DNA of 33,962 nt, from assembly GCA_021814475.1 (NCBI GenBank), contig JAKAIE010000033.1:1-33962 (forward strand), given 5' to 3'. The stretch is from Nitrospirota bacterium. GTDB taxonomy: Bacteria; Nitrospirota; Thermodesulfovibrionia; Thermodesulfovibrionales; UBA6898. The notes under the pieces were generated by a model. The model searched no databases, was not told where the DNA came from, and saw only the letters and a program-made list of their open reading frames with translations. A program made the position numbers and the translations under genes. Each line of letters opens with the position of its first letter. Positions within the stretch are counted from its first letter, which is position 1. This document shows, piece after piece, positions 1-7,402 of this stretch.

Positions 1-347
1 CCCAGTGCATCCAGCCCGTCGAGATATACCTTGCGGAACGGTGGGCTGAAGAAGGTGTTGTTCGTGGGAGAGGGTGTCAATTGGTACGTGCCGCCCGTCA
101 CGTCCTGAAAGCTGTAATTCCCGTCGGCGTCGGTAACGGTCGTGGCAACGACCTGCGACGAACCATCCGGCGTCAGTGTGACCCGCACATTATTAAACGC
201 GGTCCCTCCCGAGGTAATCCTGCCGGTGATGGTATACTTTCGGTTGCTGCCGCACCCTGAAAGCATCGAAAGCACAGCGATGCCGAACAGGAGAACAGAA
301 ACGAGGGTGAAAAATCTGGCGCGGATTGTACGACGATGCATTACCAT
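1..347 (-). CDS. Lipoprotein with carboxypeptidase-regulatory-like (Cna-B/SdrD-type) domain, 5' part only
   Basis: The gene reads leftwards off the window edge, so only the first 115 codons are visible. It opens with a basic stretch (MVMHRRTIRARF), a hydrophobic core and a lipobox ending LSGC, so it should be an exported lipoprotein with the cysteine near residue 32. The following residues (YTITGRITSGGTAFNNVRV, then TDADGNYSFQDVTGGTY) match the beta-sandwich pattern of carboxypeptidase regulatory-like and SdrD B-type domains, which usually serve as surface spacer or adhesive modules. The start at 347 was chosen because TAGGAG lies 9 nt upstream; a second ATG at 341 is less well spaced. The C-terminal part and any effector domain lie outside the window. 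Confidence 0.75.
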   Translation of the reverse strand, partial: MVMHRRTIRARFFTLVSVLLFGIAVLSMLSGCGSNRKYTITGRITSGGTAFNNVRVTLTPDGSSQVVATTVTDADGNYSFQDVTGGTYQLTPSPTNNTFFSPPFRKVYLDGLDAL

Positions 348-369
348 AGTCAATATCTCCTAAACTCGT

Positions 370-399
370 TTTATAGTGACCGGAAAAGGGGCGGCACAA
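370..399 (-). promoter_or_regulatory. Candidate sigma-70 promoter for the lipoprotein gene
   Basis: Read on the minus strand, TTGTGC (394-399) and TATAAA (370-375) are separated by 18 nt. The start point would be near 363, leaving a leader of about 15 nt that carries TAGGAG. The -10 box is good and the -35 box is weak. Confidence 0.4.
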
Positions 400-496
400 G
401 CGCATAAAAACATGCCCCCTATATCTTACAAATACGGGCAATGTTTGTCCAACACGCCCCCGGATATGATAAAATCGGAAGCTGCTGCGTATAGAC

Positions 497-502
497 TATA
501 AT
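497..502 (+). promoter_or_regulatory. Candidate -10 box (TATAAT) before the methyltransferase remnant
   Basis: An exact TATAAT lies 28 nt upstream of the start at 530. No convincing -35 box is seen 16-18 nt upstream, so this could be activator-dependent or fortuitous. Confidence 0.35.
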
Positions 503-529
503 AGAAATAAATCATGCGGAGGCCCTGAT

Positions 530-862
530 ATGGTTCCTGAAGATCTTGCCGGATTGAGAAAGATGTACCTCGGATTCATCACATCCCGGGTCGTGCTGAC
601 CGCCAACTCCCTTGGGGTCTTCGACTGCCTGAAAGAGGCGGCGACCTCAGCGGCAATCGCAAAAAAGGTCAAGGCGGACCCGCGCGCAGTCTCGATCCTT
701 CTGGATGCGCTGACCGGCATAGGGCTGATAAAGAAAAACAGGGAGGGGACATATCGGAACAGCACGGTGAGCAGCCGTTATCTGGTCAAAGGCACTCCCT
801 TCTATCAGGGCGCCATCATATGCTTCTTCCCGGAAAGATGCCCCAAAAACCACAAACGCTAA
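530..862 (+). pseudogene. Truncated O-methyltransferase: N-terminal dimerisation domain only
   Basis: The 110-aa product begins like the winged-helix dimerisation domain of acetylserotonin/hydroxyneurosporene-type O-methyltransferases: GLRKMYLGFITSRVVLTA, then LGVFDCL, a helix with SAAIAKKVKADPRAV, ILLDALTGIGLI and YRNSTVSSRYL. Family members are normally about 330-350 residues and carry a SAM-binding Rossmann fold after this domain. Here similarity stops after about residue 97 (GTPFYQGAII) and a short unrelated tail ends at a stop. The SAM-binding GxGxG region is absent and I could not find it downstream. The start is supported by GGAGG about 8 nt upstream. It looks like a gene 5' end whose remainder was replaced by unrelated AT-richer DNA near 820-830. 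A functional stand-alone dimerisation domain is possible but unlikely. Confidence 0.7.
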
Positions 863-993
863 AAACCTTCGCAATACCATGGCACTCTAAAACGCTATTG
901 TAATTGGAAATGTCACGGATCCGCTATTGAGTTCACAGACTTCCTGTCCCTTTTGAATCTTATTCAATATGTTCCACTGGTCGAAATCATATT

Positions 994-1020
994 AAAAAAT
1001 ATTGCAGTGCAATATTTTTT
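994..1020. repeat. 27-nt perfect palindrome, 13-bp arms about a single central base
   Basis: The arms are AAAAAATATTGCA and TGCAATATTTTTT around G1007; symmetry stops exactly at 993/1021. It lies about 80-105 bp upstream of the sigma-54 -24 element, which is where enhancer sites for NtrC-type activators often sit. It could instead be an AT-rich terminator closing the methyltransferase remnant, because the right arm ends in a T tract. Confidence 0.6.
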
Positions 1021-1099
1021 TCGCGTGCAAAAAAGTGATGGCTTGCCTGCCCAGGAAATTTAATACATATATATCAATATCTTACAGCCACAATAAAAA

Positions 1100-1115
1100 T
1101 GGCACGCTTCTTGTT
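1100..1115 (+). promoter_or_regulatory. Candidate sigma-54 (RpoN) promoter
   Basis: The sequence TGGCACG-CTTC-TTGTT matches the -24/-12 consensus TGGCACG-N4-TTGCW with one deviation (GT for GC at -12). The GG and the -12 dinucleotide are separated by exactly 10 nt. Transcription would start near 1126 and run through the MFS remnant into the ClC gene. An NtrC-family activator gene lies about 1.6 kb downstream of this site. Confidence 0.6.
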
Positions 1116-1260
1116 TAGAATGTGAAATAAGATCAAACAGTATCTTCACTGCCCGGCAGGAAGCGACTCATCCTGACCACAGTTCTTGACCGATCTCGGT
1201 CGAGAAAGAGGGCCCCTACGGGTCCCTTACATAACGCTTTTTATAAGGAGTTACCATAAC

Positions 1261-1425
1261 ATGAGCAGTATTCAGCTTGCGTATCCGAGTATTTCTTCAA
1301 GTCCGGCATGGAAGTGGATTATTCTCTCCACCGTGCTGCTGGGGGCAAACATGTCGTCACTGGACGTCAGCATAGTCGATGCGGCAATGCCGACGCTCAA
1401 GGCCGAATTCGGAGCAAAGTCATGA
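1261..1425 (+). pseudogene. N-terminal fragment of a DHA2 (EmrB/QacA-type) MFS drug transporter
   Basis: This 54-codon frame begins MSSIQLAYPSISSSP and continues into WKWIILSTVLLGANMSSLD and VSIVDAAMPTL. That is the first transmembrane helix and motif typical of DHA2 14-TM transporters, which usually have about 500 residues. It then ends abruptly at KAEFGAKS-stop. The start has AAGGAG about 10 nt upstream. The stop overlaps the ClC start codon as ATGA (1422-1425), and the GGAG used by the ClC gene lies inside the last codons of this fragment. It is therefore a transporter remnant that may still be translated as a leader peptide coupling ribosomes to the channel gene. Confidence 0.7.
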
Positions 1426-2852
1426 ATTTTAAGATCTCAAAAAAGTACCCCCGGCTGGAGCATTCCGAAACCCCCTTCAGTCCGGGTCTTGATCCTATGG
1501 TCCCGATGCTTCTCGTAGCGGCAGCGGTCGGCGTAATTGGCTCCCTTGCCGTTGAACTGTTCCGCACGGCGATGTACATGATCGTCAATTTCTATGCCTC
1601 GCAGGAACATCTGGTAGCAGCCGCACGTTCGTTGCCGCTATGGGCTCGCGTTGCGACGCCGGCTGGCGCCGGAGTCATATGCGGACTGGCCATGTGGGCG
1701 GGCCATCGCTGGATCAGACGGCCGCGCGGACCCGAATACATGGAGGCGGTGCACGTGGGCGACGGCGTACTGCCGCTCGGCCCAAACCTCGTCCGGACGG
1801 GTTCCTCGCTCCTCGGCGTAAGCGGAGGCATTACGATCGGCCGCGAAGGGACCATGATTCAGTTTGCGTCCCTGGCCTCCTCGCTCCTCGGTCGTATCTT
1901 TCATGCAGATGAGTCCCACCGCAGGCTGATCGTTGCCTGCGGCGCCGCAGCCGGTTTTGCGGCCGCGTATCGTGCCCCGATCGCGGGGACACTGTTCGTC
2001 GCGGAAATCATTCTGGGCGGACTGGCCCTCCGCGAAATAAGCGCCGTTCTGGTCGCCGCCGTGATCTCCCTGCTTACTACGCAGGCGTTCTTCGCGAGCG
2101 GACCGCTCTATATTGCACACGCCGTGCCCAGGATAGGGTTTAATGATCTCTTTGATGTAACCCTCGTAGGCGTGGCAGCGGGCCTGTTCGGCCCCGTGTT
2201 CCTGTGGCTGCTCCATACGTCAAACCGCCGCTACCAGGCGCTGTTCACCTTTTTGCCCGTGCGCATGGGCGTGGCCGGGCTAGCCATCGGGCTGCTGTCG
2301 GTTGTGCGTCCCGAGGTCTGGGGCAACGGTGTCAGCGTGATGCAGTCCTTCCTGTCGACGCATTGGGCGTTGAGCGCGGTAATGTCCGTGTTCCTGCTGC
2401 GGCTGATCGCGGTTACATTTGCCAGCGCTGCAGGCATACCCGGAGGCGTGCTCACTCCGACCCTGGTGACCGGCGCCGCATTGGGATTGCTCATCGGTCA
2501 AACCATGCTGATACCGTCGGCAGACCACTCCCAGACGCTCTGGATACTGGTCGGCGCGGGCAGCCTGCTCGCGGCCACCACCCATGCCCCGGCGATGTCC
2601 GCCCTCATGGTCTTCGAGACCACGCACAACTACCATGTGGTTCTCGCAGCCCTGCCTGCGTGCGTTATCGCCTCCGTTGTCGGCAGCCTGCTGCGTCACC
2701 AATCAGTCTACACGGAAGCCCTGGGATTGGAGGAACACGGCCCCGCCGCATCCGCCGCCGCGCGCCGGACAATATTACCCAAGGCGCGTCCGTTTCACCT
2801 GAGGTCCTCTATCGTTGCGGTGAACGACGTTGAGGAGAAAAGGGCAGCTTAG
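1422..2852 (+). CDS. clcB: ClC-family chloride channel/antiporter, ClcB-like
   Basis: The 476-aa inner-membrane protein has about ten or more hydrophobic segments. ClC features in order are LVRTGSSLLGVSGG leading into GREGT (140-144) with the gating glutamate E142, AAGFAAAYRAPIAGTLFVAEI (the family's second signature), and AAGIPGGVLTPTLVTGAALG in the C-terminal half. No CBS domains follow. The pattern resembles the ClcB branch, in which the first GSGIP-type signature is poorly conserved. The reading frame is open from 1308, but the start is placed at 1422: GGAG lies 7 nt upstream, the ATG overlaps the upstream stop as ATGA, and the residues before it read as out-of-frame MFS DNA. ClC proteins conduct chloride or exchange it for protons, often in acid resistance. 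The gene may be driven by the sigma-54 promoter at 1100. Confidence 0.88.
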   Translation: MNFKISKKYPRLEHSETPFSPGLDPMVPMLLVAAAVGVIGSLAVELFRTAMYMIVNFYASQEHLVAAARSLPLWARVATPAGAGVICGLAMWAGHRWIRRPRGPEYMEAVHVGDGVLPLGPNLVRTGSSLLGVSGGITIGREGTMIQFASLASSLLGRIFHADESHRRLIVACGAAAGFAAAYRAPIAGTLFVAEIILGGLALREISAVLVAAVISLLTTQAFFASGPLYIAHAVPRIGFNDLFDVTLVGVAAGLFGPVFLWLLHTSNRRYQALFTFLPVRMGVAGLAIGLLSVVRPEVWGNGVSVMQSFLSTHWALSAVMSVFLLRLIAVTFASAAGIPGGVLTPTLVTGAALGLLIGQTMLIPSADHSQTLWILVGAGSLLAATTHAPAMSALMVFETTHNYHVVLAALPACVIASVVGSLLRHQSVYTEALGLEEHGPAASAAARRTILPKARPFHLRSSIVAVNDVEEKRAA

Positions 2853-2909
2853 AAAAAGGCGTCCATAATTTCGTGATACTCCTTCGTCCGCCACACAGCC
2901 AATCAGTCA

Positions 2910-2945
2910 GCGAGGGCCGGAAAATCCCCGGCCCTCGCTCTTTTC
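2910..2945 (+). terminator. Rho-independent terminator after the ClC gene
   Basis: An 11-bp GC-rich stem (2910-2920 with 2928-2938, 7-nt loop) is followed by TCTTTTCCC. It separates the ClC transcript from the regulator gene at 3006. Confidence 0.85.
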
Positions 2946-3005
2946 CCGGTCTACCATGGATTTCACTTAAATAAAGCGAAGGATAGAGCTGCGGGAGAAT
3001 AAGAC

Positions 3006-4394
3006 ATGAATCAGACCGTCCTGATCGTTGACGATAACCCCGATGTACCGCGTTTTCTTCAACGGCTTATCGAGGGAGAACTGTCGGTGGAAACCCGCAG
3101 TGCAGGCAGTGCGTATGCCGCGCTCCGCATTCTTGATGAGGGCATCGGTTGCGTTCTCACGGATATGAAGATGCCCGGAATGGACGGTATGGAGTTCCTG
3201 CGCACGATCAGACAAAGGAACACCTCCCTGCCGCTGATCATCATGACCGCTTACGGCGCCATAGAGACGGCCGTGGAGTCCATGAAAGAAGGGGCCTACG
3301 ACTTCATCACCAAGCCCTTCGATGAAGAGCGACTGCTGCACACGGTGCGCCGAGCTCTCGAACAGCAGCGCCTGCTCCAGAGGAATGAGGACCTGGAAAG
3401 AAGAATCAGCCAGAAAGAGCAGGAGACCTTATTTGTGGGAGAGTCGCCTCGTATAAAAGAGCTCATCGAGACGATAAAACTGGTGGCACGGACGGACATT
3501 ACCGTGCTCATTACCGGCGAGACCGGCACAGGGAAGGAGCTGGCCGCCCGGATGATCCACAGCCTCAGCAGCAGGGCAGGCAAACCCTTTGTTGCAGTCA
3601 ATTGCCCAGCCATACCGGAGAGCATACTGGAAAGCGAGCTCTTCGGATATCTTAAAGGCGCTTTTACCGGGGCCAACACCGACAGGGAGGGGCTCTTTCA
3701 GGCGGCAGAGGGAGGAACTCTCTTCCTGGATGAGATCGGGGGCATATCGTCCTCCCTGCAGGCAAAGCTGCTGCGGGTACTGGAGGAGCGGCAGCTAAAA
3801 CCGCTTGGTAACACGACAACACGCAGCCTGGATGTGCGCGTGATAGCCGCGACCAACAAAGACCTTGAAAGGAGCGTTGCCAAAGGTCTCTTCAGGGCAG
3901 ACCTGTATTACCGTCTCAACGTTGTACCAGTTCGCACGCCTCCACTAAGAGACATATCGGAAGACATCCCCCTTATTGCCTTTTATTTTCTTTCTCTCTT
4001 TTGCCGCGGTCTTAAGCCGGAGCAGAAAAGATTCAGGGACGATACAATCCGACTGCTCGCAACGCATCAGTGGAAGGGCAACGTACGGGAACTGCAGAAC
4101 GCGATCAAACGGGCGGTTGTCTTTTCGAAGGGCGAATTCCTTACGCCCGCTGACTTCGAAATCAGCGCGCCCCCTGTCCCCGACCGGGAAGAAGAGTCTG
4201 AGACTTACGGCTCCGATTACAAGAAGGAACGAAAGAAAGTCATGGCGTCTTTTAACGCGGCATACATAACTCGCCTCCTGCGCCGCGTCGAAGGAAATGT
4301 GACCCTGGCTGCGGTGATAGCCGGCCTGGAGAGACAATCGCTCCAGCATCTCATGCGAAGATACGGCATCCTTTCCACCACGTTCAAAAAATAA
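3006..4394 (+). CDS. NtrC-family sigma-54-dependent response regulator (REC-AAA+-Fis HTH)
   Basis: The 462-aa protein has three domains. The receiver domain (about 1-118) carries acidic residues D9/D10, phospho-acceptor D53, T81 and K103. A linker helix leads to an AAA+ domain with Walker A GETGTGKE (171-178), the sigma-54-contacting loop GAFTGA (218-223), a Walker B GGTLFLDEIG and a WKGNVREL sensor II. The C-terminal helix-turn-helix is Fis-type (ITRLLRRVEGNVTLAAVI). It should bind enhancers and remodel RNA polymerase-sigma-54 when phosphorylated. GGGAG precedes the start. No histidine kinase is adjacent, so it is an orphan here. The only sigma-54 promoter candidate seen in the window is the one before the ClC gene. 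Confidence 0.92.
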   Translation: MNQTVLIVDDNPDVPRFLQRLIEGELSVETRSAGSAYAALRILDEGIGCVLTDMKMPGMDGMEFLRTIRQRNTSLPLIIMTAYGAIETAVESMKEGAYDFITKPFDEERLLHTVRRALEQQRLLQRNEDLERRISQKEQETLFVGESPRIKELIETIKLVARTDITVLITGETGTGKELAARMIHSLSSRAGKPFVAVNCPAIPESILESELFGYLKGAFTGANTDREGLFQAAEGGTLFLDEIGGISSSLQAKLLRVLEERQLKPLGNTTTRSLDVRVIAATNKDLERSVAKGLFRADLYYRLNVVPVRTPPLRDISEDIPLIAFYFLSLFCRGLKPEQKRFRDDTIRLLATHQWKGNVRELQNAIKRAVVFSKGEFLTPADFEISAPPVPDREEESETYGSDYKKERKKVMASFNAAYITRLLRRVEGNVTLAAVIAGLERQSLQHLMRRYGILSTTFKK

Positions 4395-4524
4395 TCGTGA
4401 AAATCCGTGGCTGTTATGCAGCCAGCAGAAAGTCGGGGTTAGAGACCCGCAGGTGAGAAACGAGGCAATGAAATAGTTCTATCCCGTCTATGAAGAGCGC
4501 TCCGCTTTAAGAGGGCTCGGGCAG

Positions 4525-5415
4525 CTACTGCTCCAGCAGTCTCTTTTTCAACTCTATCGCCACCAGGGCACCCTCGCCTGCGGCGATGATAGCCTGGTCA
4601 TTCCCGCTGAGGGGCCCAACGATATAGAGTCCGTCACAGGACGACTCGAATGAACGGCTCGTCGCATACTTGAAGTTGTCGGAATCCTTTTTCAGGTGAA
4701 GGGTATTGAGAAAAGAATCATTGAGTTTATAGCCGAAATTCGACATGACCACCTCGCAGGCGACGATGCCGCCGTCCTCCATCTCGATCCCTTCGAGCCG
4801 ACTGTCGCCGACGAGCCTCTTCGGCCTGCCGCCCGCGATCCGGATCCCGTTTTCCTCAAGTTCCTCGAGATAGACAGTGGGAACAGTCATTGTGTAAAGC
4901 ATGAGGGTGACATCCTCCGTATACATCTCCCTCATCGCAAGAGCGAGATGGACGGTATGCAGCGAATTCCCTACTACCACCAGTTTCTTCCCGGTCGTAC
5001 GATACCCGTCGCAGTCGATGCAGGTAAAAAAACTGTCTCCGAAAAACTTATGAATATTTTCGATCGGGGGCAGGTTCTCGGTCGCACCGGACGAGACGAT
5101 CACAAAGCGTGAGGGGTATTTTTCCTCTTCGGCAGATACCTCGAAGTGCTGGTCCTTGACTATATTCGTCACAGTACCCTTCACGATTTCGACGTGGAAA
5201 CTTCTCGCCTGCTCGATCCCGAGCGAGATAATCTCCCGTCCCGGTATCTTTTTCTGAGTCAGGAAGTTTTCAATATGCAGCGCATGCGACGTCCTGCCGC
5301 CGCCGCGGTCGATGAGGAGGACTCTGCGGTTGTATCTCCCGAGGTAGATCGCGGCCTGAAGCCCTCCCGGTCCGGCGCCTATGATGATGCTGTCGTACAG
5401 TTTTTCCGCTGCCAT
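4525..5415 (-). CDS. Thioredoxin-reductase-like flavoprotein lacking recognisable NADPH motifs
   Basis: The 296-aa protein has the class-II disulfide-reductase layout: FAD-binding IIGAGPGGLQAAIYLGRY (residues 11-28), a redox-active-looking CIDC (C132-C135) followed by DGY, a second Rossmann segment and a C-terminal FAD segment. In thioredoxin reductase the second Rossmann fold has GGGDSA plus an HRRDxxRA motif. Here the first reads VVGNSLHT (147-154) and no HRR cluster follows (LMLYTMTVPTVYLEEL). The usual GD near the C-terminus is replaced by IVGPLSG. Either the electron donor is not NADPH, as in ferredoxin-dependent FFTR/DFTR enzymes, or the substrate differs. Start at 5415 is the only reasonable choice; its Shine-Dalgarno is weak. 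It is divergent to the gene at 5491. Confidence 0.75.
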   Translation of the reverse strand: MAAEKLYDSIIIGAGPGGLQAAIYLGRYNRRVLLIDRGGGRTSHALHIENFLTQKKIPGREIISLGIEQARSFHVEIVKGTVTNIVKDQHFEVSAEEEKYPSRFVIVSSGATENLPPIENIHKFFGDSFFTCIDCDGYRTTGKKLVVVGNSLHTVHLALAMREMYTEDVTLMLYTMTVPTVYLEELEENGIRIAGGRPKRLVGDSRLEGIEMEDGGIVACEVVMSNFGYKLNDSFLNTLHLKKDSDNFKYATSRSFESSCDGLYIVGPLSGNDQAIIAAGEGALVAIELKKRLLEQ

Positions 5416-5479
5416 ATCTCATATTAGCAGTTTGAAGAGGCGAAAAAAAGCGGTATTCCGCTATCTCCCGTTTATAGGC

Positions 5480-5485
5480 TATAAT
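5480..5485 (+). promoter_or_regulatory. -10 box immediately before a GTG start: possible leaderless transcript
   Basis: An exact TATAAT ends 5 nt before the GTG at 5491, so the predicted start point coincides with the start codon. There is an in-frame stop at 5482 and no well-spaced Shine-Dalgarno. The -35 region (TTCCGC, 18-nt spacing) is weak. Confidence 0.4.
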
Positions 5486-5490
5486 GTGGA

Positions 5491-6531
5491 GTGAACAGAT
5501 TATCCTATATACTCTCTCTGGCGATCGTCGGCCTCCTGGGGTATCTCACCTACCAGATATTCTCTCCGTTTCTCGTCGCAATCGCCTGGGCGGTCGTCTT
5601 CTGCGTCATCTTCTACCCAATATACCTCCTCATCCGGAGGGTGCTGAAGTTCCCTGCCTTTGCGTCGGCAGCAACAGTCCTGCTTCTCGTTGCGGTCATC
5701 ATAGGCCCCCTGTCGTACATATCCTTCTCCCTGGTATCGGAGGTGTCGGACTTCGTGCTTGCGAGCGGCAAGAGCGAAGGGCAGCTCTACGACAGGATTC
5801 TTAAGGATACGAGGGTCGTCAGCCTCATCGACAGGCTCGGCCCCTATGCGGGCGTGAGCCGGGAGTCAGCAAGGTCGTTTCTGATAGAGGGAGGCAGGAA
5901 GCTGGCGCAGGGCGCTCTCAGCAGCCTCTCCTCGGGTTTCGCCAACATGGTGACCGTGGCGATGGATTTCGTCCTGATGCTCTTTACGGTCTTCTTTCTC
6001 TTCCGGGACGGGACCTCCCTCGCGGGACGGATAAAGGAGTACCTGCCTTTCCCAGCTGCAGAGAAAGAACGTCTGGCGCATCAGGCGCAGGACATGATCG
6101 TATCGACGATTTACGGAGGGGTCGTGGTTGCGATAAGCCAGGGCATCCTCGGGGGCATCGCCTTTGCGCTGTTCGGGATCGAATCCCCCGTGCTCTGGGG
6201 AAGCGTGATGGCCCTATGCTCGTTCCTGCCGGCTGTCGGCACTGCCATCATATGGGGTCCCGCAAGCCTCGTCTTTCTGATTCAGGGGGCGTATCTCAAG
6301 GCGATCGGCCTCGTCCTCGTCGGGGTCTTTGTCATCAGCATGGTCGACAATATCCTCAGGCCTCTGATCATCGGGGGAAGGACGAAGATGCCGACGATCA
6401 TCATCTTCTTTACCGTCCTTGGCGGGATAAAATTCTTCGGCCTCCTCGGCCTGATCATGGGCCCGCTGGTCTTCGCCCTCTTCCTCACGATCTTCGAGAT
6501 CCTGAGCACGCCTGACGCGACCTCAGACTAA
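5491..6531 (+). CDS. AI-2E (PerM/TqsA) family membrane transporter
   Basis: The 346-aa protein is strongly hydrophobic, with about eight predicted membrane segments. It has the family's usual plan: two or three N-terminal helices (LSYILSLAIVGLLGYL, FLVAIAWAVVFCVIFYPIY), a soluble segment with amphipathic helices (about 75-140), and a C-terminal helical block with FALFGIESPVLWG, FLPAVGTAIIW, the conserved DNILRPLIIGG and FGLLGLIMGPLVFALF. Family members export diverse small molecules, including autoinducer-2 in E. coli TqsA; the substrate here is unknown. The GTG start is the first start after an in-frame stop at 5482. The gene ends 7 nt from the convergent gene at 6539, with no terminator visible between them. 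Confidence 0.88.
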   Translation: MNRLSYILSLAIVGLLGYLTYQIFSPFLVAIAWAVVFCVIFYPIYLLIRRVLKFPAFASAATVLLLVAVIIGPLSYISFSLVSEVSDFVLASGKSEGQLYDRILKDTRVVSLIDRLGPYAGVSRESARSFLIEGGRKLAQGALSSLSSGFANMVTVAMDFVLMLFTVFFLFRDGTSLAGRIKEYLPFPAAEKERLAHQAQDMIVSTIYGGVVVAISQGILGGIAFALFGIESPVLWGSVMALCSFLPAVGTAIIWGPASLVFLIQGAYLKAIGLVLVGVFVISMVDNILRPLIIGGRTKMPTIIIFFTVLGGIKFFGLLGLIMGPLVFALFLTIFEILSTPDATSD

Positions 6532-6538
6532 GGACCTC

Positions 6539-7372
6539 CTACCAGAGGGACGAGGCGACGGGATCGGCCGAACGGTCTGCAAGCCGGATGGCATCTGATG
6601 GGCATGCGCTGCGGCATGCGCCGCAGCCGAAGCAGTTCCTGCTGACAATCTCCGCCCTGCCGGAGGCATCATCAAACCTGATGGCGTCGAACTGGCACCG
6701 GCCCATGCATTCCCTGCAGCCGATGCACGCATCTTCCGCGAGCACCGCGATCTTTTCCGCCCTGAACATAAGCGGCATACCCAGACCAACCGTGCTCCGC
6801 ATGGCGAGGCACGACTTCAGGTCGCAGTTGCATATGGCACCGATGAAAGGCGTCTGGAACGTCCAGACGCTATGCACCAGCCCCTGCCCGCCGAGGTCGC
6901 TGATCGCCTCGATCGCCTGCTCCCGATCCAGGTAGTCGAACCGCGCAACGTCTGGAGCACCGAAATAGTCCATATCGAGTTCCTCGAACCATCCGCCGGA
7001 GCCGTAACTGATGCCGAAACAGGCGCGTTTTTCCTCCCTGCCCGCTGCCCACCTGCAACCGCAGGGCAGACGCACCACGGTATTGCAGAAGGTGAGGACA
7101 CGGCGAACCTCTTCCACGGGGAGGACCTGGCCAAAGTGGACAGACTTCATTTCGGCGGTATAGGCGTTCCGGATCCTGTCGAGCAGCCTCGGGTTGCGCT
7201 GATGCATTTTTTCCATCCGGCTGACCGAATCCTGTCCATGGCCGATCATTTCCCGGTAAAAATTCCTGATCATCCTGATACGCTCAGGATCATGGAGCAG
7301 TTCCTCCGAGTAATTCCTGACGTTCAGATACCACTCTTTGCCTTCCCCGTGCCGCGTGCAGAACTCACACAT
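6539..7372 (-). CDS. Cysteine-rich protein with C-terminal 2x[4Fe-4S] ferredoxin domain
   Basis: The 277-aa protein ends in two ferredoxin motifs: C216-x2-C219-x2-C222-x3-C226 (CIGCRECMGRC) and C247-x2-C250-x2-C253-x3-C257 (CFGCGACRSACP). The N-terminal 200 residues carry further cysteine pairs that look metal- or cluster-binding: MCEFC at the start, CGC (104-106), and CNC with a following C (181-188). I recognise this part only as an uncharacterised region found with ferredoxin domains in anaerobes. No membrane segment or signal peptide is visible, so it should be cytoplasmic electron transfer. The start has GGGAGG about 8 nt upstream. It lies 30 nt after the glycogen phosphorylase gene on the same strand and is probably co-transcribed with it. 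Confidence 0.75.
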   Translation of the reverse strand: MCEFCTRHGEGKEWYLNVRNYSEELLHDPERIRMIRNFYREMIGHGQDSVSRMEKMHQRNPRLLDRIRNAYTAEMKSVHFGQVLPVEEVRRVLTFCNTVVRLPCGCRWAAGREEKRACFGISYGSGGWFEELDMDYFGAPDVARFDYLDREQAIEAISDLGGQGLVHSVWTFQTPFIGAICNCDLKSCLAMRSTVGLGMPLMFRAEKIAVLAEDACIGCRECMGRCQFDAIRFDDASGRAEIVSRNCFGCGACRSACPSDAIRLADRSADPVASSLW

Positions 7373-7402
7373 AGGGCGTCCTCCCGAAGATCGTCGTCCC
7401 CT

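Larger units (their letters stand above)
863..1260. other. Geneless AT-rich stretch between two gene remnants, rich in dyad symmetries
   Basis: No open frame of interest occurs. The stretch holds a TTGAAT-CTT-ATTCAA inverted repeat (953-967), a 27-nt perfect palindrome (994-1020), a sigma-54 promoter candidate (1100-1115) and a near-perfect dyad GACCGA-TC-TCGGTC (1188-1201). The dyad extends to 1185-1204 with one G-T pair. A second small hairpin (1209-1228) follows, then a good ribosome-binding site (AAGGAG) before 1261. Confidence 0.6.
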
